From the NCBI RefSeq assembly GCF_012927345.1, contig NZ_JABBGJ010000065.1, positions 1-36,898 on the forward strand: a stretch of DNA of 36,898 bases, read 5' to 3'. This DNA is from Paraburkholderia polaris. GTDB lineage: Bacteria; Pseudomonadota; Gammaproteobacteria; Burkholderiales; Burkholderiaceae. Shown here in pieces: positions 15,985 through 24,655 of the stretch. A program made the position numbers and the translations under genes. The notes under the pieces were generated by a model that made no database searches, was not told where the DNA came from, and saw only the letters and a list, made by a program, of their open reading frames with translations. Each line of letters starts with the position of its first letter. The first letter of the stretch is position 1.

Positions 15985-17184
15985 TTACTTCAGCACGTGA
16001 GCGATCGCGTTAGCCACCGCGTCGAGGTTGCGCGTATTCAGCGCAGCCACGCAGATGCGGCCCGTGCTCACAGCGTAGATGCCGAACTCTTCGCGCAGAC
16101 GGTCCACTTGCGGCGCCGTCAGGCCCGAGTACGAGAACATGCCACGTTGTGCGTTCACGAAGCTGAAATCGCGATCCACGCCGCTTGCCTTCAGACGTTC
16201 GACCAGACCGTTGCGCATAGCGCGGATGCGGTCGCGCATTTCGGCGAGTTCCGTTTCCCACGTGGTGCGCAATTCAGCCGATGCGAGCACCGCTGCGACC
16301 ACCGCGCCGCCGTGCGTCGGCGGGTTCGAGTAGTTTGTGCGGATCACGCGCTTCAGTTGCGACAGCACGCGAGCAGATTCTTCCTTGCTTGCCGTGATGA
16401 TCGACAGTGCGCCGATACGCTCACCGTACAGCGAAAACGACTTCGAGAACGACGACGACACAAACACGTTCAGTTCCGATGCCGCGAACAGACGGACTGC
16501 TGCAGCGTCGGATTCGATGTTGTCGCCGAAACCCTGGTAAGCGATGTCGAGGAACGGCACCAGATTGCGCGCCTTGACGACTTCGACGATCTGCTTCCAT
16601 TGGTCGACCGTCAGGTCGACGCCGGTCGGGTTGTGGCAGCATGCGTGCAGCACGACAACCGTGCCTGCGGCATAGCTGTTCAGCGCGCTCAGCATGCCTT
16701 CGAAGTTCACGCCGTGCGTGTGCGCGTCGTAGTACGGATAGTTCACGACTTCGAAGCCGGCGCCTTCGAACAGCGCGCGGTGGTTTTCCCAGCTCGGGTC
16801 GCTGATCGCGACCTTGGTGTTCGGGTTCAGGCGCTTCAGGAAATCAGCGCCGATTTTCAGCGCGCCCGTGCCGCCCAGTGCTTGCGCCGTCACGACGCGG
16901 CCCGCGGCGATCAGCGGCGAGTCGTTGCCGAGCAGCAGCTTTTGCACGGCAGCGTCGTAGGCAGCGATGCCTTCGATCGGCAGATAGCCACGCGGCAGCG
17001 CGGCTTCGACGCGAGCCTTTTCCGCGTCGCGCACGGCGCGCAGCAGCGGAATCTTGCCTTCTTCATTGAAGTACACACCAACGCCAAGGTTGACCTTGGT
17101 GGCGCGCGCATCGGCGTTGAAAGCTTCGTTCAGGCCCAGAATCGGGTCGCGGGGAGCAAGTTCGACGGCGGAGAACAGAGACAT
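15985..17184 (-). CDS. tyrB: Aromatic/aspartate aminotransferase (class I, PLP-dependent)
   Basis: This 399-residue aminotransferase transfers amino groups from aromatic amino acids or aspartate to 2-oxoglutarate. It starts MSLFSAVELAPRDPILGLNEAF, like E. coli TyrB/AspC. It contains NPTG (from Asn185), the PLP-contacting Asp213 (FLDIAYQGFG), and the Schiff-base Lys248 in SFSKSFSLYGERIG. TyrB and AspC cannot be told apart reliably by eye, so the symbol is tentative. I chose ATG 17184 at the conserved N-terminus. A hairpin GTCTGA-N8-TCAGAC (17247-17266) and a minus-strand TACAAT (17302-17307) lie upstream. Confidence 0.88.
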   Translation of the reverse strand: MSLFSAVELAPRDPILGLNEAFNADARATKVNLGVGVYFNEEGKIPLLRAVRDAEKARVEAALPRGYLPIEGIAAYDAAVQKLLLGNDSPLIAAGRVVTAQALGGTGALKIGADFLKRLNPNTKVAISDPSWENHRALFEGAGFEVVNYPYYDAHTHGVNFEGMLSALNSYAAGTVVVLHACCHNPTGVDLTVDQWKQIVEVVKARNLVPFLDIAYQGFGDNIESDAAAVRLFAASELNVFVSSSFSKSFSLYGERIGALSIITASKEESARVLSQLKRVIRTNYSNPPTHGGAVVAAVLASAELRTTWETELAEMRDRIRAMRNGLVERLKASGVDRDFSFVNAQRGMFSYSGLTAPQVDRLREEFGIYAVSTGRICVAALNTRNLDAVANAIAHVLK

Positions 17185-17558
17185 GGTGGGTGGGCAGCAG
17201 TAGTGAAAAGAGGGCGGCTTCAGGCGCGGGCGGCCCGGCCAAAGGTGTCTGACGGATGATTCAGACGGAAGACGGGCATCGGCGAGCGAGCGCAACTTGG
17301 CATTGTAGCGAATCCGCGGGCATTTTTCGGGCGACAAAGCCCACTGGACTGAACTATTTGCTTGAAAAACAGGCACTCCGGTGTCACGTGGTGGTAGCGG
17401 ATCGGCCTGGGACGAAGCCGGCGAAGGCAGAACCGTCGCCCCAAACCTGCGCGAAATCTCCTCCCGCCGCCGCCCCCAACCCCGACGCAGACCCGCTCAG
17501 CCCGGGTTCCCGCAACCCGTTAGAATAGTTCTTTGCCCAAGGCCCGGTGCCGCTCCCC
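17185..17558. other. Divergent promoter region of tyrB and uvrB
   Basis: The 374-bp gap holds a perfect 6-bp hairpin GTCTGA-N8-TCAGAC at 17247-17266 in the tyrB leader. A -10-like TACAAT on the minus strand is at 17302-17307 and TAGAAT on the plus strand at 17521-17526 (32 nt before uvrB). Neither has a convincing -35. I found no CTG-N10-CAG LexA box. No gene is supported. Confidence 0.5.
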
Positions 17559-19649
17559 ATGTCCGAACAACATCTGACTGAAGTCGACGAGACGCTTGAC
17601 GAGTCCAAATTCGTCACGTTCGAAGGCTCGCCGTTCCAGCTTTACCAGCCGTATCTGCCCGCCGGCGACCAGCCGACTGCGATCGACACGCTTGTCGAAG
17701 GCATTGAGGACGGCTTGTCGTTCCAGACGCTGCTCGGCGTGACCGGCTCCGGCAAAACCTTCACGATGGCCAACACCATCGCGCGGCTCGGCCGGCCCGC
17801 GATCGTGTTCGCGCCGAACAAGACGCTCGCCGCGCAGCTCTATTCGGAGTTTCGCGAGTTCTTTCCGCGCAATGCGGTCGAATACTTCGTCTCGTACTAC
17901 GACTACTACCAGCCGGAAGCGTACGTGCCGCAGCGCGACCTGTTCATCGAGAAAGATTCGTCGATCAACGAGCACATCGAGCAGATGCGGCTGTCGGCCA
18001 CCAAAAGCCTGATGGAGCGGCGCGACGTGATCATCGTCGGCACGGTATCGGCGATTTACGGTATTGGTAACCCGTCGGAATATCACAAGATGATTCTGAC
18101 GCTGCGTACCGGCGACAAGCTCGGCCAGCGCGACATCATCGCCCGGCTGATTGCGATGCAGTACAACCGCAATGAAGCCGACTTCCAGCGCGGTTCGTTC
18201 CGCGTGCGCGGCGACACGATCGATATTTTCCCGGCCGAGCACGCCGAAATGGCGGTGCGCATCGAGTTGTTCGACGACGAGGTCGAGACGCTGCAACTCT
18301 TTGATCCGCTCACCGGCCGCGTGCGGCAGAAGATTTCCCGCTTCACTGTGTACCCGTCGTCGCATTACGTGACGCCGCGCGACACCGTGGTGCGCGCGGT
18401 CGAAACGATCAAGGACGAACTGCGCGAGCGGCTCGAATTCTTCTATAGCAACGGTAAGCTCGTTGAAGCGCAGCGGCTCGAGCAGCGCACCCGCTTCGAT
18501 CTGGAAATGCTGCAGGAGTTGGGTTTCTGCAAGGGTATCGAGAACTACTCGCGGCACTTCTCGGGTGCGGCGCCCGGCGAGCCGCCGCCGACGCTGGTCG
18601 ACTACCTGCCGTCCGACGCGCTGATGCTGCTCGACGAATCACATGTGCTGATCGGGCAGCTGAACGGCATGTACAACGGCGACCGGGCACGTAAAGAGAA
18701 CTTGGTGGACTACGGGTTTCGCCTCCCGTCAGCGCTCGATAATCGCCCGCTCAAGTTCAACGAATTCGAGCGCAAGATGCGCCAGGTCGTGTTTGTGTCG
18801 GCCACGCCGGCGGACTACGAGAAGAAAACGGCAGGGCAGGTGGCCGAGCAGCTCGTGCGTCCCACCGGTCTCGTCGATCCGGAAATCGAGGTACGTCCGG
18901 CGCGAACCCAGGTCGACGATGTGCTCGCCGAGATCAACGAACGCGTCAAAGTAGGCGACCGCGTGCTGGTCACCGTGCTGACTAAGCGGATGGCCGAGCA
19001 GCTGACCGAGTTTCTGGCCGACCACGGCGTCAAGGTGCGCTACCTGCACAGCGACATCGATACGGTGGAGCGGGTGGAAATCATCCGCGATCTGCGGCTG
19101 GGCACGTTTGACGTGCTGGTCGGGATCAACCTGCTGCGCGAGGGGCTGGATATCCCCGAAGTCTCGTTGGTCGCGATTCTCGACGCGGACAAGGAGGGCT
19201 TCCTGCGCGCCGAGCGCTCGCTGATCCAGACCATCGGCCGGGCGGCGCGTAACGTGAACGGCAAGGCGATTCTGTACGCGGACAGAGTGACCGACTCGAT
19301 GCGCCGCGCCATCGACGAAACCGAACGGCGGCGCGCCAAGCAGATCGCCTACAACCTGGAGCACGGCATAACGCCGCGCGGCGTGGTCAAGCGGATTCGC
19401 GACATCATCGACGGGGTGTACAACGTCGACGACGCCCGCGCCGAGTTGAAGGAACAGCAGACTCGGGCGAAATTCGAGGACATGTCCGAGAAGCAGCTCG
19501 CCAAGGAGCTCAAGCGTCTCGAAAAGCAGATGATGGAGCACGCCAAGAATCTCGAGTTCGAAAAAGCCGCGCAAACCCGCGACCAGCTGGCACTGCTGCG
19601 ACAGCGCGTGTTCGGCGCCAACGTCGGCGACCACGTGCCCGGCGTCTGA
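17559..19649 (+). CDS. uvrB: Excinuclease ABC subunit UvrB
   Basis: UvrB is the damage-verifying helicase-like subunit of nucleotide excision repair. The 696-residue protein has Walker A GVTGSGKT (60-67), the DNA-clamping beta-hairpin region with YYDYYQPEAYVPQRD, Walker B-type DESH, helicase motifs in VGINLLREGLDIPEVSLV and QTIGRAARN, and a C-terminal UvrC-binding UVR domain (LEFEKAAQTRDQL). I chose ATG 17559; the in-frame GTG at 17547 adds four residues. It stands alone; a stem without a T-tract follows at 19668-19696. Length is normal for the family. Confidence 0.97.
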   Translation: MSEQHLTEVDETLDESKFVTFEGSPFQLYQPYLPAGDQPTAIDTLVEGIEDGLSFQTLLGVTGSGKTFTMANTIARLGRPAIVFAPNKTLAAQLYSEFREFFPRNAVEYFVSYYDYYQPEAYVPQRDLFIEKDSSINEHIEQMRLSATKSLMERRDVIIVGTVSAIYGIGNPSEYHKMILTLRTGDKLGQRDIIARLIAMQYNRNEADFQRGSFRVRGDTIDIFPAEHAEMAVRIELFDDEVETLQLFDPLTGRVRQKISRFTVYPSSHYVTPRDTVVRAVETIKDELRERLEFFYSNGKLVEAQRLEQRTRFDLEMLQELGFCKGIENYSRHFSGAAPGEPPPTLVDYLPSDALMLLDESHVLIGQLNGMYNGDRARKENLVDYGFRLPSALDNRPLKFNEFERKMRQVVFVSATPADYEKKTAGQVAEQLVRPTGLVDPEIEVRPARTQVDDVLAEINERVKVGDRVLVTVLTKRMAEQLTEFLADHGVKVRYLHSDIDTVERVEIIRDLRLGTFDVLVGINLLREGLDIPEVSLVAILDADKEGFLRAERSLIQTIGRAARNVNGKAILYADRVTDSMRRAIDETERRRAKQIAYNLEHGITPRGVVKRIRDIIDGVYNVDDARAELKEQQTRAKFEDMSEKQLAKELKRLEKQMMEHAKNLEFEKAAQTRDQLALLRQRVFGANVGDHVPGV

Positions 19650-19667
19650 TCAACCTCGCTCTCCCGC

Positions 19668-19696
19668 ACAGGGCGCCGCAACACACTGCGCCCTGT
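19668..19696 (+). terminator. Hairpin after uvrB
   Basis: A 9-bp stem ACAGGGCGC and GCGCCCTGT with an 11-nt loop lies 19 nt after the uvrB stop. It lacks a U-run, so it may be a weak terminator or an mRNA-stabilising end. Confidence 0.45.
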
Positions 19697-19826
19697 CGCA
19701 TCCCATCGCATGATAGCCATGCACCCGGCTTGCAGGCTTCTTCCAACCCGCCAACACCCCTCCGCACTTCGATCCTTCAAGCAGCCTTAAACCCCTGTCT
19801 CAATAAGGCTTTGAGCGTCTGCGAAT
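19697..19826. other. Non-coding stretch upstream of the ftrA promoter
   Basis: This is part of the 358-bp gap between uvrB and ftrA. No open frame with a ribosome binding site and no further repeat was seen before the promoter and Fur box listed next. Confidence 0.5.
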
Positions 19827-19882
19827 TTGTTCTCCCTGTCGATCGATGATAAACTCGACCAATATTGAGAATGGTTCGCATT
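19827..19882 (+). promoter_or_regulatory. Promoter and Fur box of ftrABCD
   Basis: TTGTTC (19827-19832) and TAAACT (19850-19855) are spaced 17 bp. Just downstream, ATTGAGAAT-G-GTTCGCATT (19864-19882) is a 9-1-9 inverted repeat with 6 of 9 pairs, in the form of a Fur box covering the expected start site. It continues into AACGTTAG, also present at the bfd operator. Iron repression is inferred. Confidence 0.7.
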
Positions 19883-20007
19883 AACGTTAGTAATGCAGCT
19901 TACGGTTCCATCGCTCCCGCTCGGGGGCATCGGGCCGCGGTGCCCAGGCATGCGCAACCACTATTCCAATGGGTTCGATTCCAGTCAGATAAAAACAAGG
20001 AGTTTCA

Positions 20008-20556
20008 ATGCGGATTTCTTCATTCGTGCGTGGTGGCGCGGCAGCGGTAGCCGCGGTGGCGGCGCTCTCGGCAACGGCAGCGGAATACCCGATCGGCAAG
20101 CAGCAGATTCAGGGCGGCATGGAAATCGGCGCGGTCTATCTGCAGCCGATCACCATGGAACCCGAAGGCATGATGCGCAAGGCGTCGGATTCGGATATCC
20201 ACCTGGAAGCCGACATCCACGCAGTCAAGAACAATCCGACGGGTTTCGCCGAAGGCGACTGGATGCCGTATCTGCAAGTTCGTTATGAATTGACGAAAGC
20301 CGGTTCGAATCAGACCCAGAAGGGCGACATGATGGCGATGGTCGCCAACGACGGTCCGCACTACGGCGACAACGTCAAGCTGCAAGGCCCGGGCAAGTAC
20401 CACCTGAAGATGATCGTCGAAGCGCCGATGCAAACCGGCCACATGGCATTCGGCCGTCACGTCGACAAGGAAACCGGCGTGGGGCCGTGGTTCAAGCCGA
20501 TTACGCTCGAATACGACTTCACGTTCGCGGGTATCGGCAAGAAGGGCGGTTACTGA
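20008..20556 (+). CDS. ftrA: FtrA, periplasmic P19-type iron-binding protein
   Basis: FtrA is the periplasmic component of the FtrABCD ferrous iron uptake system described in Bordetella, Brucella and Burkholderia; it is homologous to P19/FetP. The 182-residue protein has a signal peptide ending SATA-AEYPIG (near residue 24). The P19 pattern follows: GGMEIGAVYLQPITMEPEG, then DIHLEADIHA, with conserved Met and His residues that bind metal, and GHMAFGRHVDKETGVGPWFKP. AAGGAG lies just before the ATG. First gene of a four-gene operon behind a Fur-box-like site. Confidence 0.92.
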   Translation: MRISSFVRGGAAAVAAVAALSATAAEYPIGKQQIQGGMEIGAVYLQPITMEPEGMMRKASDSDIHLEADIHAVKNNPTGFAEGDWMPYLQVRYELTKAGSNQTQKGDMMAMVANDGPHYGDNVKLQGPGKYHLKMIVEAPMQTGHMAFGRHVDKETGVGPWFKPITLEYDFTFAGIGKKGGY

Positions 20557-20684
20557 TCGCCGAAGATGCGGATCATCACGCCTCGTCACGCATCGCTGCG
20601 TGGCCAGGCGTGAATGAGTGAATGCATGCAGCAGGCGGCGGGCGGACAACGAAACCTGCCGCGCCGCGTTTTCCGGAAAGGCTA

Positions 20685-21017
20685 ATGAGAATTAACCGAA
20701 AGATCGCGATCCTCGCCATGACCAACTTGCTGGCGGGCGCCGCGCACGCAGCGGATCTGCCCACCTTCAAGCTGGAAATGACCGACGGCAAGCTGAACCC
20801 CGCACGTATCGAAGTGCCGGCAGGGCAGCGCATCAAGATCGAAGTGCGCAACACCGGCAAGGGCGCTGCCGAGTTTGAAAGTGTGCAGTTGCGTAAAGAA
20901 AAGGTGTTGGCGCCGGGCGCGGATTCGTTCGTCGTGATCGCTCCGCTTTCGCCGGGCGAATACAAGTTCTTCGACGATTTCCATCAGCAGGCGCAGGGTG
21001 TGATCGTCGCGAAGTAG
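20685..21017 (+). CDS. ftrB: FtrB, periplasmic cupredoxin-like protein
   Basis: FtrB is a small cupredoxin-domain protein thought to oxidise or hand over iron between FtrA and the permease FtrC. The 110-residue protein has a signal peptide (cleavage near HAA-DLP, residue 23) and one beta-sandwich: VPAGQRIKIEVRNTGKGAAEFES, then PLSPGEYKFFDDFHQQAQGVIVAK. The usual type 1 copper Cys is missing, as in EfeO-type cupredoxin domains. I chose ATG 20685 (ribosome binding site GGAAAGG 5 nt before) as it gives a proper signal peptide. It follows ftrA by 128 bp. Confidence 0.88.
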   Translation: MRINRKIAILAMTNLLAGAAHAADLPTFKLEMTDGKLNPARIEVPAGQRIKIEVRNTGKGAAEFESVQLRKEKVLAPGADSFVVIAPLSPGEYKFFDDFHQQAQGVIVAK

Positions 21018-21099
21018 CGGCTTGGGGCGCGAGCGCAGGCCTTGAACAAACGGGTTACGCGTTCGCCAAAGCAGTAGCAGGGCAGAAGGGAGAGCTTGG

Positions 21100-21945
21100 A
21101 TGGGTCAGATTCTATTCATCGTGTGGCGGGAAAGTGTTGAGGCCTTGCTGGTCGTCGGCATCCTGTACGCGTGGTTGAAAAATGGCGACGACGATGCGCG
21201 CCGCGGTTTGCCGTACCTGTGGGGTGGCGTCGCGGCCGGTGTGATCGCGGCGGTCGCACTTGGCGCGGCGCTGGTCGGTTTCACCGAAGTGCTCTCCGGT
21301 GACGCGCAGGATTATTTCCAGACCGCAATGGTGCTGGTCGCGTGCGTGCTGATCGTGCAGATGGTGCTGTGGATGAAGCAGCACGGCCGGTCCCTCAAGC
21401 GCGACATGGAGCAGTCGCTGCAAAAGAGTCAGCGCGATTCGAACTGGTGGGGTGTCGCATTGCTGGTCGCCTTGGCGATCGCGCGCGAAGGTAGTGAAAC
21501 GGTGATCTTCCTGTACGGTCTCGGCTTTGGCCAGTCAGGTCATGTGGACGGCAGCCAGATGCTCGCTGTGATCATCGGCCTCGGTCTCGCATTCCTGACC
21601 TTCTACGTGCTGCAGTTGGGCGGCAAATACTTCTCGTGGCGGCTCTTCTTCCGCGTCACCGAAATCATGCTGCTGTTCCTCGGCGCGGGCCTGTTCCAGA
21701 CCGGTGTCGATAAGCTGATCGACAAGGAAATCCTGCCGACGATCATCGACCAGATGTGGAACTCGTCGGCCATCCTCGACGACTCGAGCACGTTCGGCTC
21801 GCTGGTTGCGACGCTCACCGGTTATCGCGCCCATCCGGCGCTGATGAATCTGATCGCCTACGCCGTGTACTGGTTGGTCGTCTATCTGCTGGTGCGTCGC
21901 GCGAATCGCAAGCCGGCGCAGCAGGCCGCAGGGCGCGCAGCATGA
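21100..21945 (+). CDS. ftrC: FtrC, FTR1-family high-affinity iron permease
   Basis: FtrC is the inner-membrane permease of the system. The 281-residue protein has about seven hydrophobic segments and both REXXE iron-binding motifs of the FTR1/EfeU family: RESVE at residues 10-14 and REGSE at 129-133, each in a membrane helix. A ribosome binding site GGAGAG precedes ATG. Its stop overlaps the ftrD start (ATGA), so translation is coupled. It differs from EfeU operons in lacking an efeB-type peroxidase next door. Confidence 0.95.
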   Translation: MGQILFIVWRESVEALLVVGILYAWLKNGDDDARRGLPYLWGGVAAGVIAAVALGAALVGFTEVLSGDAQDYFQTAMVLVACVLIVQMVLWMKQHGRSLKRDMEQSLQKSQRDSNWWGVALLVALAIAREGSETVIFLYGLGFGQSGHVDGSQMLAVIIGLGLAFLTFYVLQLGGKYFSWRLFFRVTEIMLLFLGAGLFQTGVDKLIDKEILPTIIDQMWNSSAILDDSSTFGSLVATLTGYRAHPALMNLIAYAVYWLVVYLLVRRANRKPAQQAAGRAA

Positions 21946-23348
21946 GTGCCGTCATGACCCGCCCGGGCCGCCTCGCCGCGGCCGGGCAGTGGATGCAGCG
22001 TCACGGCGGGCTGATCCGCGGCATTCAGTGGGTTGTGGTGGCCGTGTACGCGTTCCTGATTCTCGTGCCGGCAGTGATGCCGCTGCCGGACGACACCTCG
22101 CATCTGTGGAACAACCTGACGCTTGCCGCGCAGTTCGTGTTCTGGGGCATCTGGTGGCCCTTCGTGCTGCTGTCGATGGTGATGCTGGGCCGTGTCTGGT
22201 GCGGCGTGCTGTGTCCGGAAGGCGCGCTCGCGGAATTCGCCAGCAAGTATGGTCGCGGCCGGGCGATTCCGCGCTGGATGCGCTGGGGCGGCTGGCCGTT
22301 CGTCGCGTTTGGCATTACCACCATCTACGGTCAGATGGTCAGCGTCTACCAGTATCCGAAAGCGGTGCTGCTGGTGCTCGGCGGTTCCACTTTCGCGGCG
22401 ATGATCATCGGCTTGCTGTACGGGCGCGAGAAGCGCGTCTGGTGCAAGTATCTATGCCCCGTCAACGGGGTCTTTTCGCTTCTGGCGCGCCTCGCGCCGT
22501 TCCATTACAAAGTCGATGAAGACGCGTGGCGCCGTTCGTACAAGAACGGCGAACATGGGCATCGCGTGATTCCGATCAATTGCGCGCCGCTGGTGCCGCT
22601 GCGCAATATGAAGGGCGCGTCGGACTGCCATATGTGCGGCCGTTGCAGCGGGCATCGCGACGCGATCGCGCTGACGTGGCGTGCGCCGTCGTCGGAAGTT
22701 GTGCAACTCGGCGACAAGCAGGCGAACCCGTGGGACACCGCGTTGATCCTGTACGGCTTGCTCGGCATCGCGATCGGCGCATTCCACTGGACCGCTTCGC
22801 GCTGGTTCATCGACCTGAAGATGTTCTTCGCCACGTGGCTGGTCGATCACGACATCACCTGGCCGCTCGACACCAACGCGCCGTGGTTCCTGTTCACGCA
22901 TTACCCTGAGCAGAACGACGTGTTCTCGTGGCTCGACGGCACCATGGTGATCGGCTACATCCTCGCTACGGCGCTGGTGTACGGCACAGCGTTGCTGGTG
23001 TTGCTGATGGGTGCAACGGCCATGCTGGGACGCTTCAGCACCGTGCGTCTGCATCATTTGACGCAGGGCCTGATTCCGATTGCCGGCGCCGGTGTGTTCC
23101 TCGGCTTGTCGGCGACCACGCTGTCGCTGCTGCGCGCGGAACATATGTCGTTGTGGTGGGCGTCGGATCTGCGTATCGCGATTCTGGCGATCGCCAATCT
23201 GTGGAGCGCGTGGCTCGCCTGGCTCGTCACACGTCGCTATAGCGAGCGCTTCGTTCAACGCGGCCTCGCGATGCTGTGGTTCGCCGCGGCGCTGGCTGTG
23301 GTCGATAGTGCATGGTGGCTGATGTTCTGGGGCTGGGCTTCAAAGTAG
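21942..23348 (+). CDS. ftrD: FtrD, membrane-bound polyferredoxin
   Basis: FtrD is an inner-membrane iron-sulfur protein of the NapH/NosR type, thought to supply or accept electrons for iron reduction or oxidation during import. The 468-residue protein has several membrane helices and conserved cytoplasmic cysteine motifs: CGVLCP (Cys87, Cys91), CKYLCP (Cys168, Cys172) and a ferredoxin-like CHMCGRC (Cys229, Cys232, Cys235), with Cys214 nearby. ATG 21942 overlaps the ftrC stop by 4 nt; in-frame upstream codons lie within ftrC. A terminator follows at 23401. Confidence 0.92.
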   Translation: MSAVMTRPGRLAAAGQWMQRHGGLIRGIQWVVVAVYAFLILVPAVMPLPDDTSHLWNNLTLAAQFVFWGIWWPFVLLSMVMLGRVWCGVLCPEGALAEFASKYGRGRAIPRWMRWGGWPFVAFGITTIYGQMVSVYQYPKAVLLVLGGSTFAAMIIGLLYGREKRVWCKYLCPVNGVFSLLARLAPFHYKVDEDAWRRSYKNGEHGHRVIPINCAPLVPLRNMKGASDCHMCGRCSGHRDAIALTWRAPSSEVVQLGDKQANPWDTALILYGLLGIAIGAFHWTASRWFIDLKMFFATWLVDHDITWPLDTNAPWFLFTHYPEQNDVFSWLDGTMVIGYILATALVYGTALLVLLMGATAMLGRFSTVRLHHLTQGLIPIAGAGVFLGLSATTLSLLRAEHMSLWWASDLRIAILAIANLWSAWLAWLVTRRYSERFVQRGLAMLWFAAALAVVDSAWWLMFWGWASK

Positions 23349-23400
23349 GCCTTGACGTTGCGACGCGCTGTCGAGACCCGATCGGAGCCGTCCAAAACAA

Positions 23401-23435
23401 AAAAGCCGTGGAGATGGTCGCATCCCACGGCTTTT
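23401..23435 (+). terminator. Intrinsic terminator of ftrABCD
   Basis: AAAAGCCGTGG pairs with CCACGGCTTTT, with an inner GATG-GTCG-CATC stem, ending in TTTT, 52 nt after the ftrD stop. It could also act on the opposite strand. Confidence 0.85.
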
Positions 23436-23482
23436 CAATTTTCTGTATGTGCGACACACGTCGTTTCGTGCATCCGCATTGG

Positions 23483-23604
23483 GTGAGAACCAAAAAAGCG
23501 GCCTGGCTTGCTGCGACGGCTGGCTTGGTGTCTGCACGAAGGGGTCTAGTTCTCACGTGCAAGCCGTCGTGGCTGGCTAATGCCCAACACCTCTCGAGGA
23601 GGTG
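23483..23604. other. Structured non-coding region between ftrD and hemP
   Basis: Two 8-bp complementary pairs are interleaved: GTGAGAAC (23483-23490) with GTTCTCAC (23549-23556), and CGACGGCT (23514-23521) with AGCCGTCG (23562-23569). This is the order needed for a pseudoknot. A further perfect hairpin CACCTC-TCGAG-GAGGTG lies at 23588-23604. On the minus strand it would be the 3' part of the hemP transcript and runs into a T6 tract near 23492-23497. No known RNA family was recognised. Confidence 0.4.
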
Positions 23605-23647
23605 GTCCCCACAATACCCGGTACTGACTGCTATTCGTTGTCGCCTG

Positions 23648-23908
23648 TTACTTCGTCAGAATCAGCTTGCCTAAGCGCGTTGCACGCAGCTGGTAGGTTT
23701 CGCCGTTATGCAAGATGCTGACGTGACTGTGCCCCTGCAGCAGAGCATCGCTGCGCACGACTCGATCCGATGTTTCGCCCGAACCGTTGACGCGATCCGC
23801 TGCGGGCTTCGCGGCGGTTGCCGTCGCCGTCGATGTTTTTGGACGGCTGGTCAGCGCGGCCGCCGGGCGGCGCAGGCTGAGTGTGGAAGAGCGCGTGAGA
23901 TCGGTCAT
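23648..23908 (-). CDS. hemP: HemP/HmuP family hemin uptake regulator
   Basis: The 86-residue protein ends in the HemP domain (SDALLQGHSHVSILHNGETYQLRATRLGKLILTK region, residues about 53-86). Before this is a low-complexity Ala/Thr/Lys-rich N-terminal half longer than the core family. In Burkholderia multivorans and Bradyrhizobium the family acts as a co-activator of heme receptor genes together with Fur/Irr. No heme receptor or hmu transporter is nearby, so it is a stand-alone copy. A promoter with a Fur-box-like site lies upstream. The ATG start has no strong ribosome binding site. Confidence 0.85.
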   Translation of the reverse strand: MTDLTRSSTLSLRRPAAALTSRPKTSTATATAAKPAADRVNGSGETSDRVVRSDALLQGHSHVSILHNGETYQLRATRLGKLILTK

Positions 23909-23940
23909 TCGTTTTTGCTGTTAATTGATTCGATGGATTA

Positions 23941-23970
23941 ATTCTAAATGATAACTATTCCCATTTACAA
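23941..23970 (-). promoter_or_regulatory. Promoter and Fur box of hemP
   Basis: On the minus strand TTGTAA (23965-23970) and TAGAAT (23941-23946) are 18 bp apart. Between and over them lies the Fur-box-like AATGATAAC-T-ATTCCCATT (23947-23965, plus-strand reading), with 6 of 9 symmetrical positions. Iron repression is inferred. Confidence 0.75.
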
Positions 23971-24103
23971 GAAAGAGAAATTCATCGGATTCGATTCCCG
24001 ATAGCTAAATGAAAGGGGAGTAGAGCGACAGGGAAGGCAGGCCGCCTTCAACATGGCGGCCTCAGGCGGCGCAATGGCGCGGGCAGGGCGCCCGCCAAAC
24101 GCA

Positions 24104-24586
24104 TCAATGCAACGAACCGGGTTCCTGCTTGGTCTGCACGTACTGGCGGATCAGCCGCACGGTATCGATATCGTTCTCGCGATACGCCGACTTCACGATT
24201 TCCTGCGTCGTCACAGCGTCCTGGTCGTCGGAGACGGGCAGGGTGGTCGTGTATTCGAAGCGCAGGAACAACTGCAGTTCGTCAGGCTGCTCGATCGTCA
24301 TTGTCAGCGAGCCGCCGACATAGTCCGCCGTCGGCAGAATGTCGTAGCGCACGCTCTGGCGATCCTGCAGCGTGACACGGTCGCGCACGGTGGCCTGGCC
24401 GTAGTGCAGTTCCCGCTCGAGCGTGTCGCCTTCGCGCGAAAGGATGGTGCAGCTGTCGAGTCCGATTACGAACAGTTGCGGCTGTTCGGCGCGCAGCACG
24501 AGACCCTCCCACAACTGCTCGCGGGTCATCGAGTCGACAAACGGATTCAACGGATCGTTGATCTGGATAAGGTGTTCGAAATTCAA
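24104..24586 (-). CDS. DUF1857/SRPBCC-type protein
   Basis: The 160-residue protein begins MNFEHLIQINDPLNPFVDSM, followed by LTREQLWEGLVLRAEQPQLF-like text and TMTIEQPDELQLFLRFEY. This matches the DUF1857 (AtaL-like) group of the START/SRPBCC fold, which forms a hydrophobic ligand pocket. Substrate and role are unknown. It is cytoplasmic, with no signal peptide. It lies 69 bp downstream of the OsmC gene on the same strand, so they may be co-transcribed. Confidence 0.8.
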   Translation of the reverse strand: MNFEHLIQINDPLNPFVDSMTREQLWEGLVLRAEQPQLFVIGLDSCTILSREGDTLERELHYGQATVRDRVTLQDRQSVRYDILPTADYVGGSLTMTIEQPDELQLFLRFEYTTTLPVSDDQDAVTTQEIVKSAYRENDIDTVRLIRQYVQTKQEPGSLH

Positions 24587-24655
24587 AACGAGGGCTTCCT
24601 ATGAAAGCGTTGCAATACGTGCGGCCCCGTTAGCCGGTGGCGGCCCATTCCCGCT

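Noticed and set aside
15997..17259. Plus-strand open frame of 420 codons opposite the aminotransferase
   Set aside because: Arg/His-rich antisense shadow of a clear class I aminotransferase.
17185..17558. SOS box at uvrB
   Set aside because: uvrB is LexA-controlled in E. coli, but no CTG-N10-CAG match was found here. The nearest CTG and CAG are 18 bp apart.
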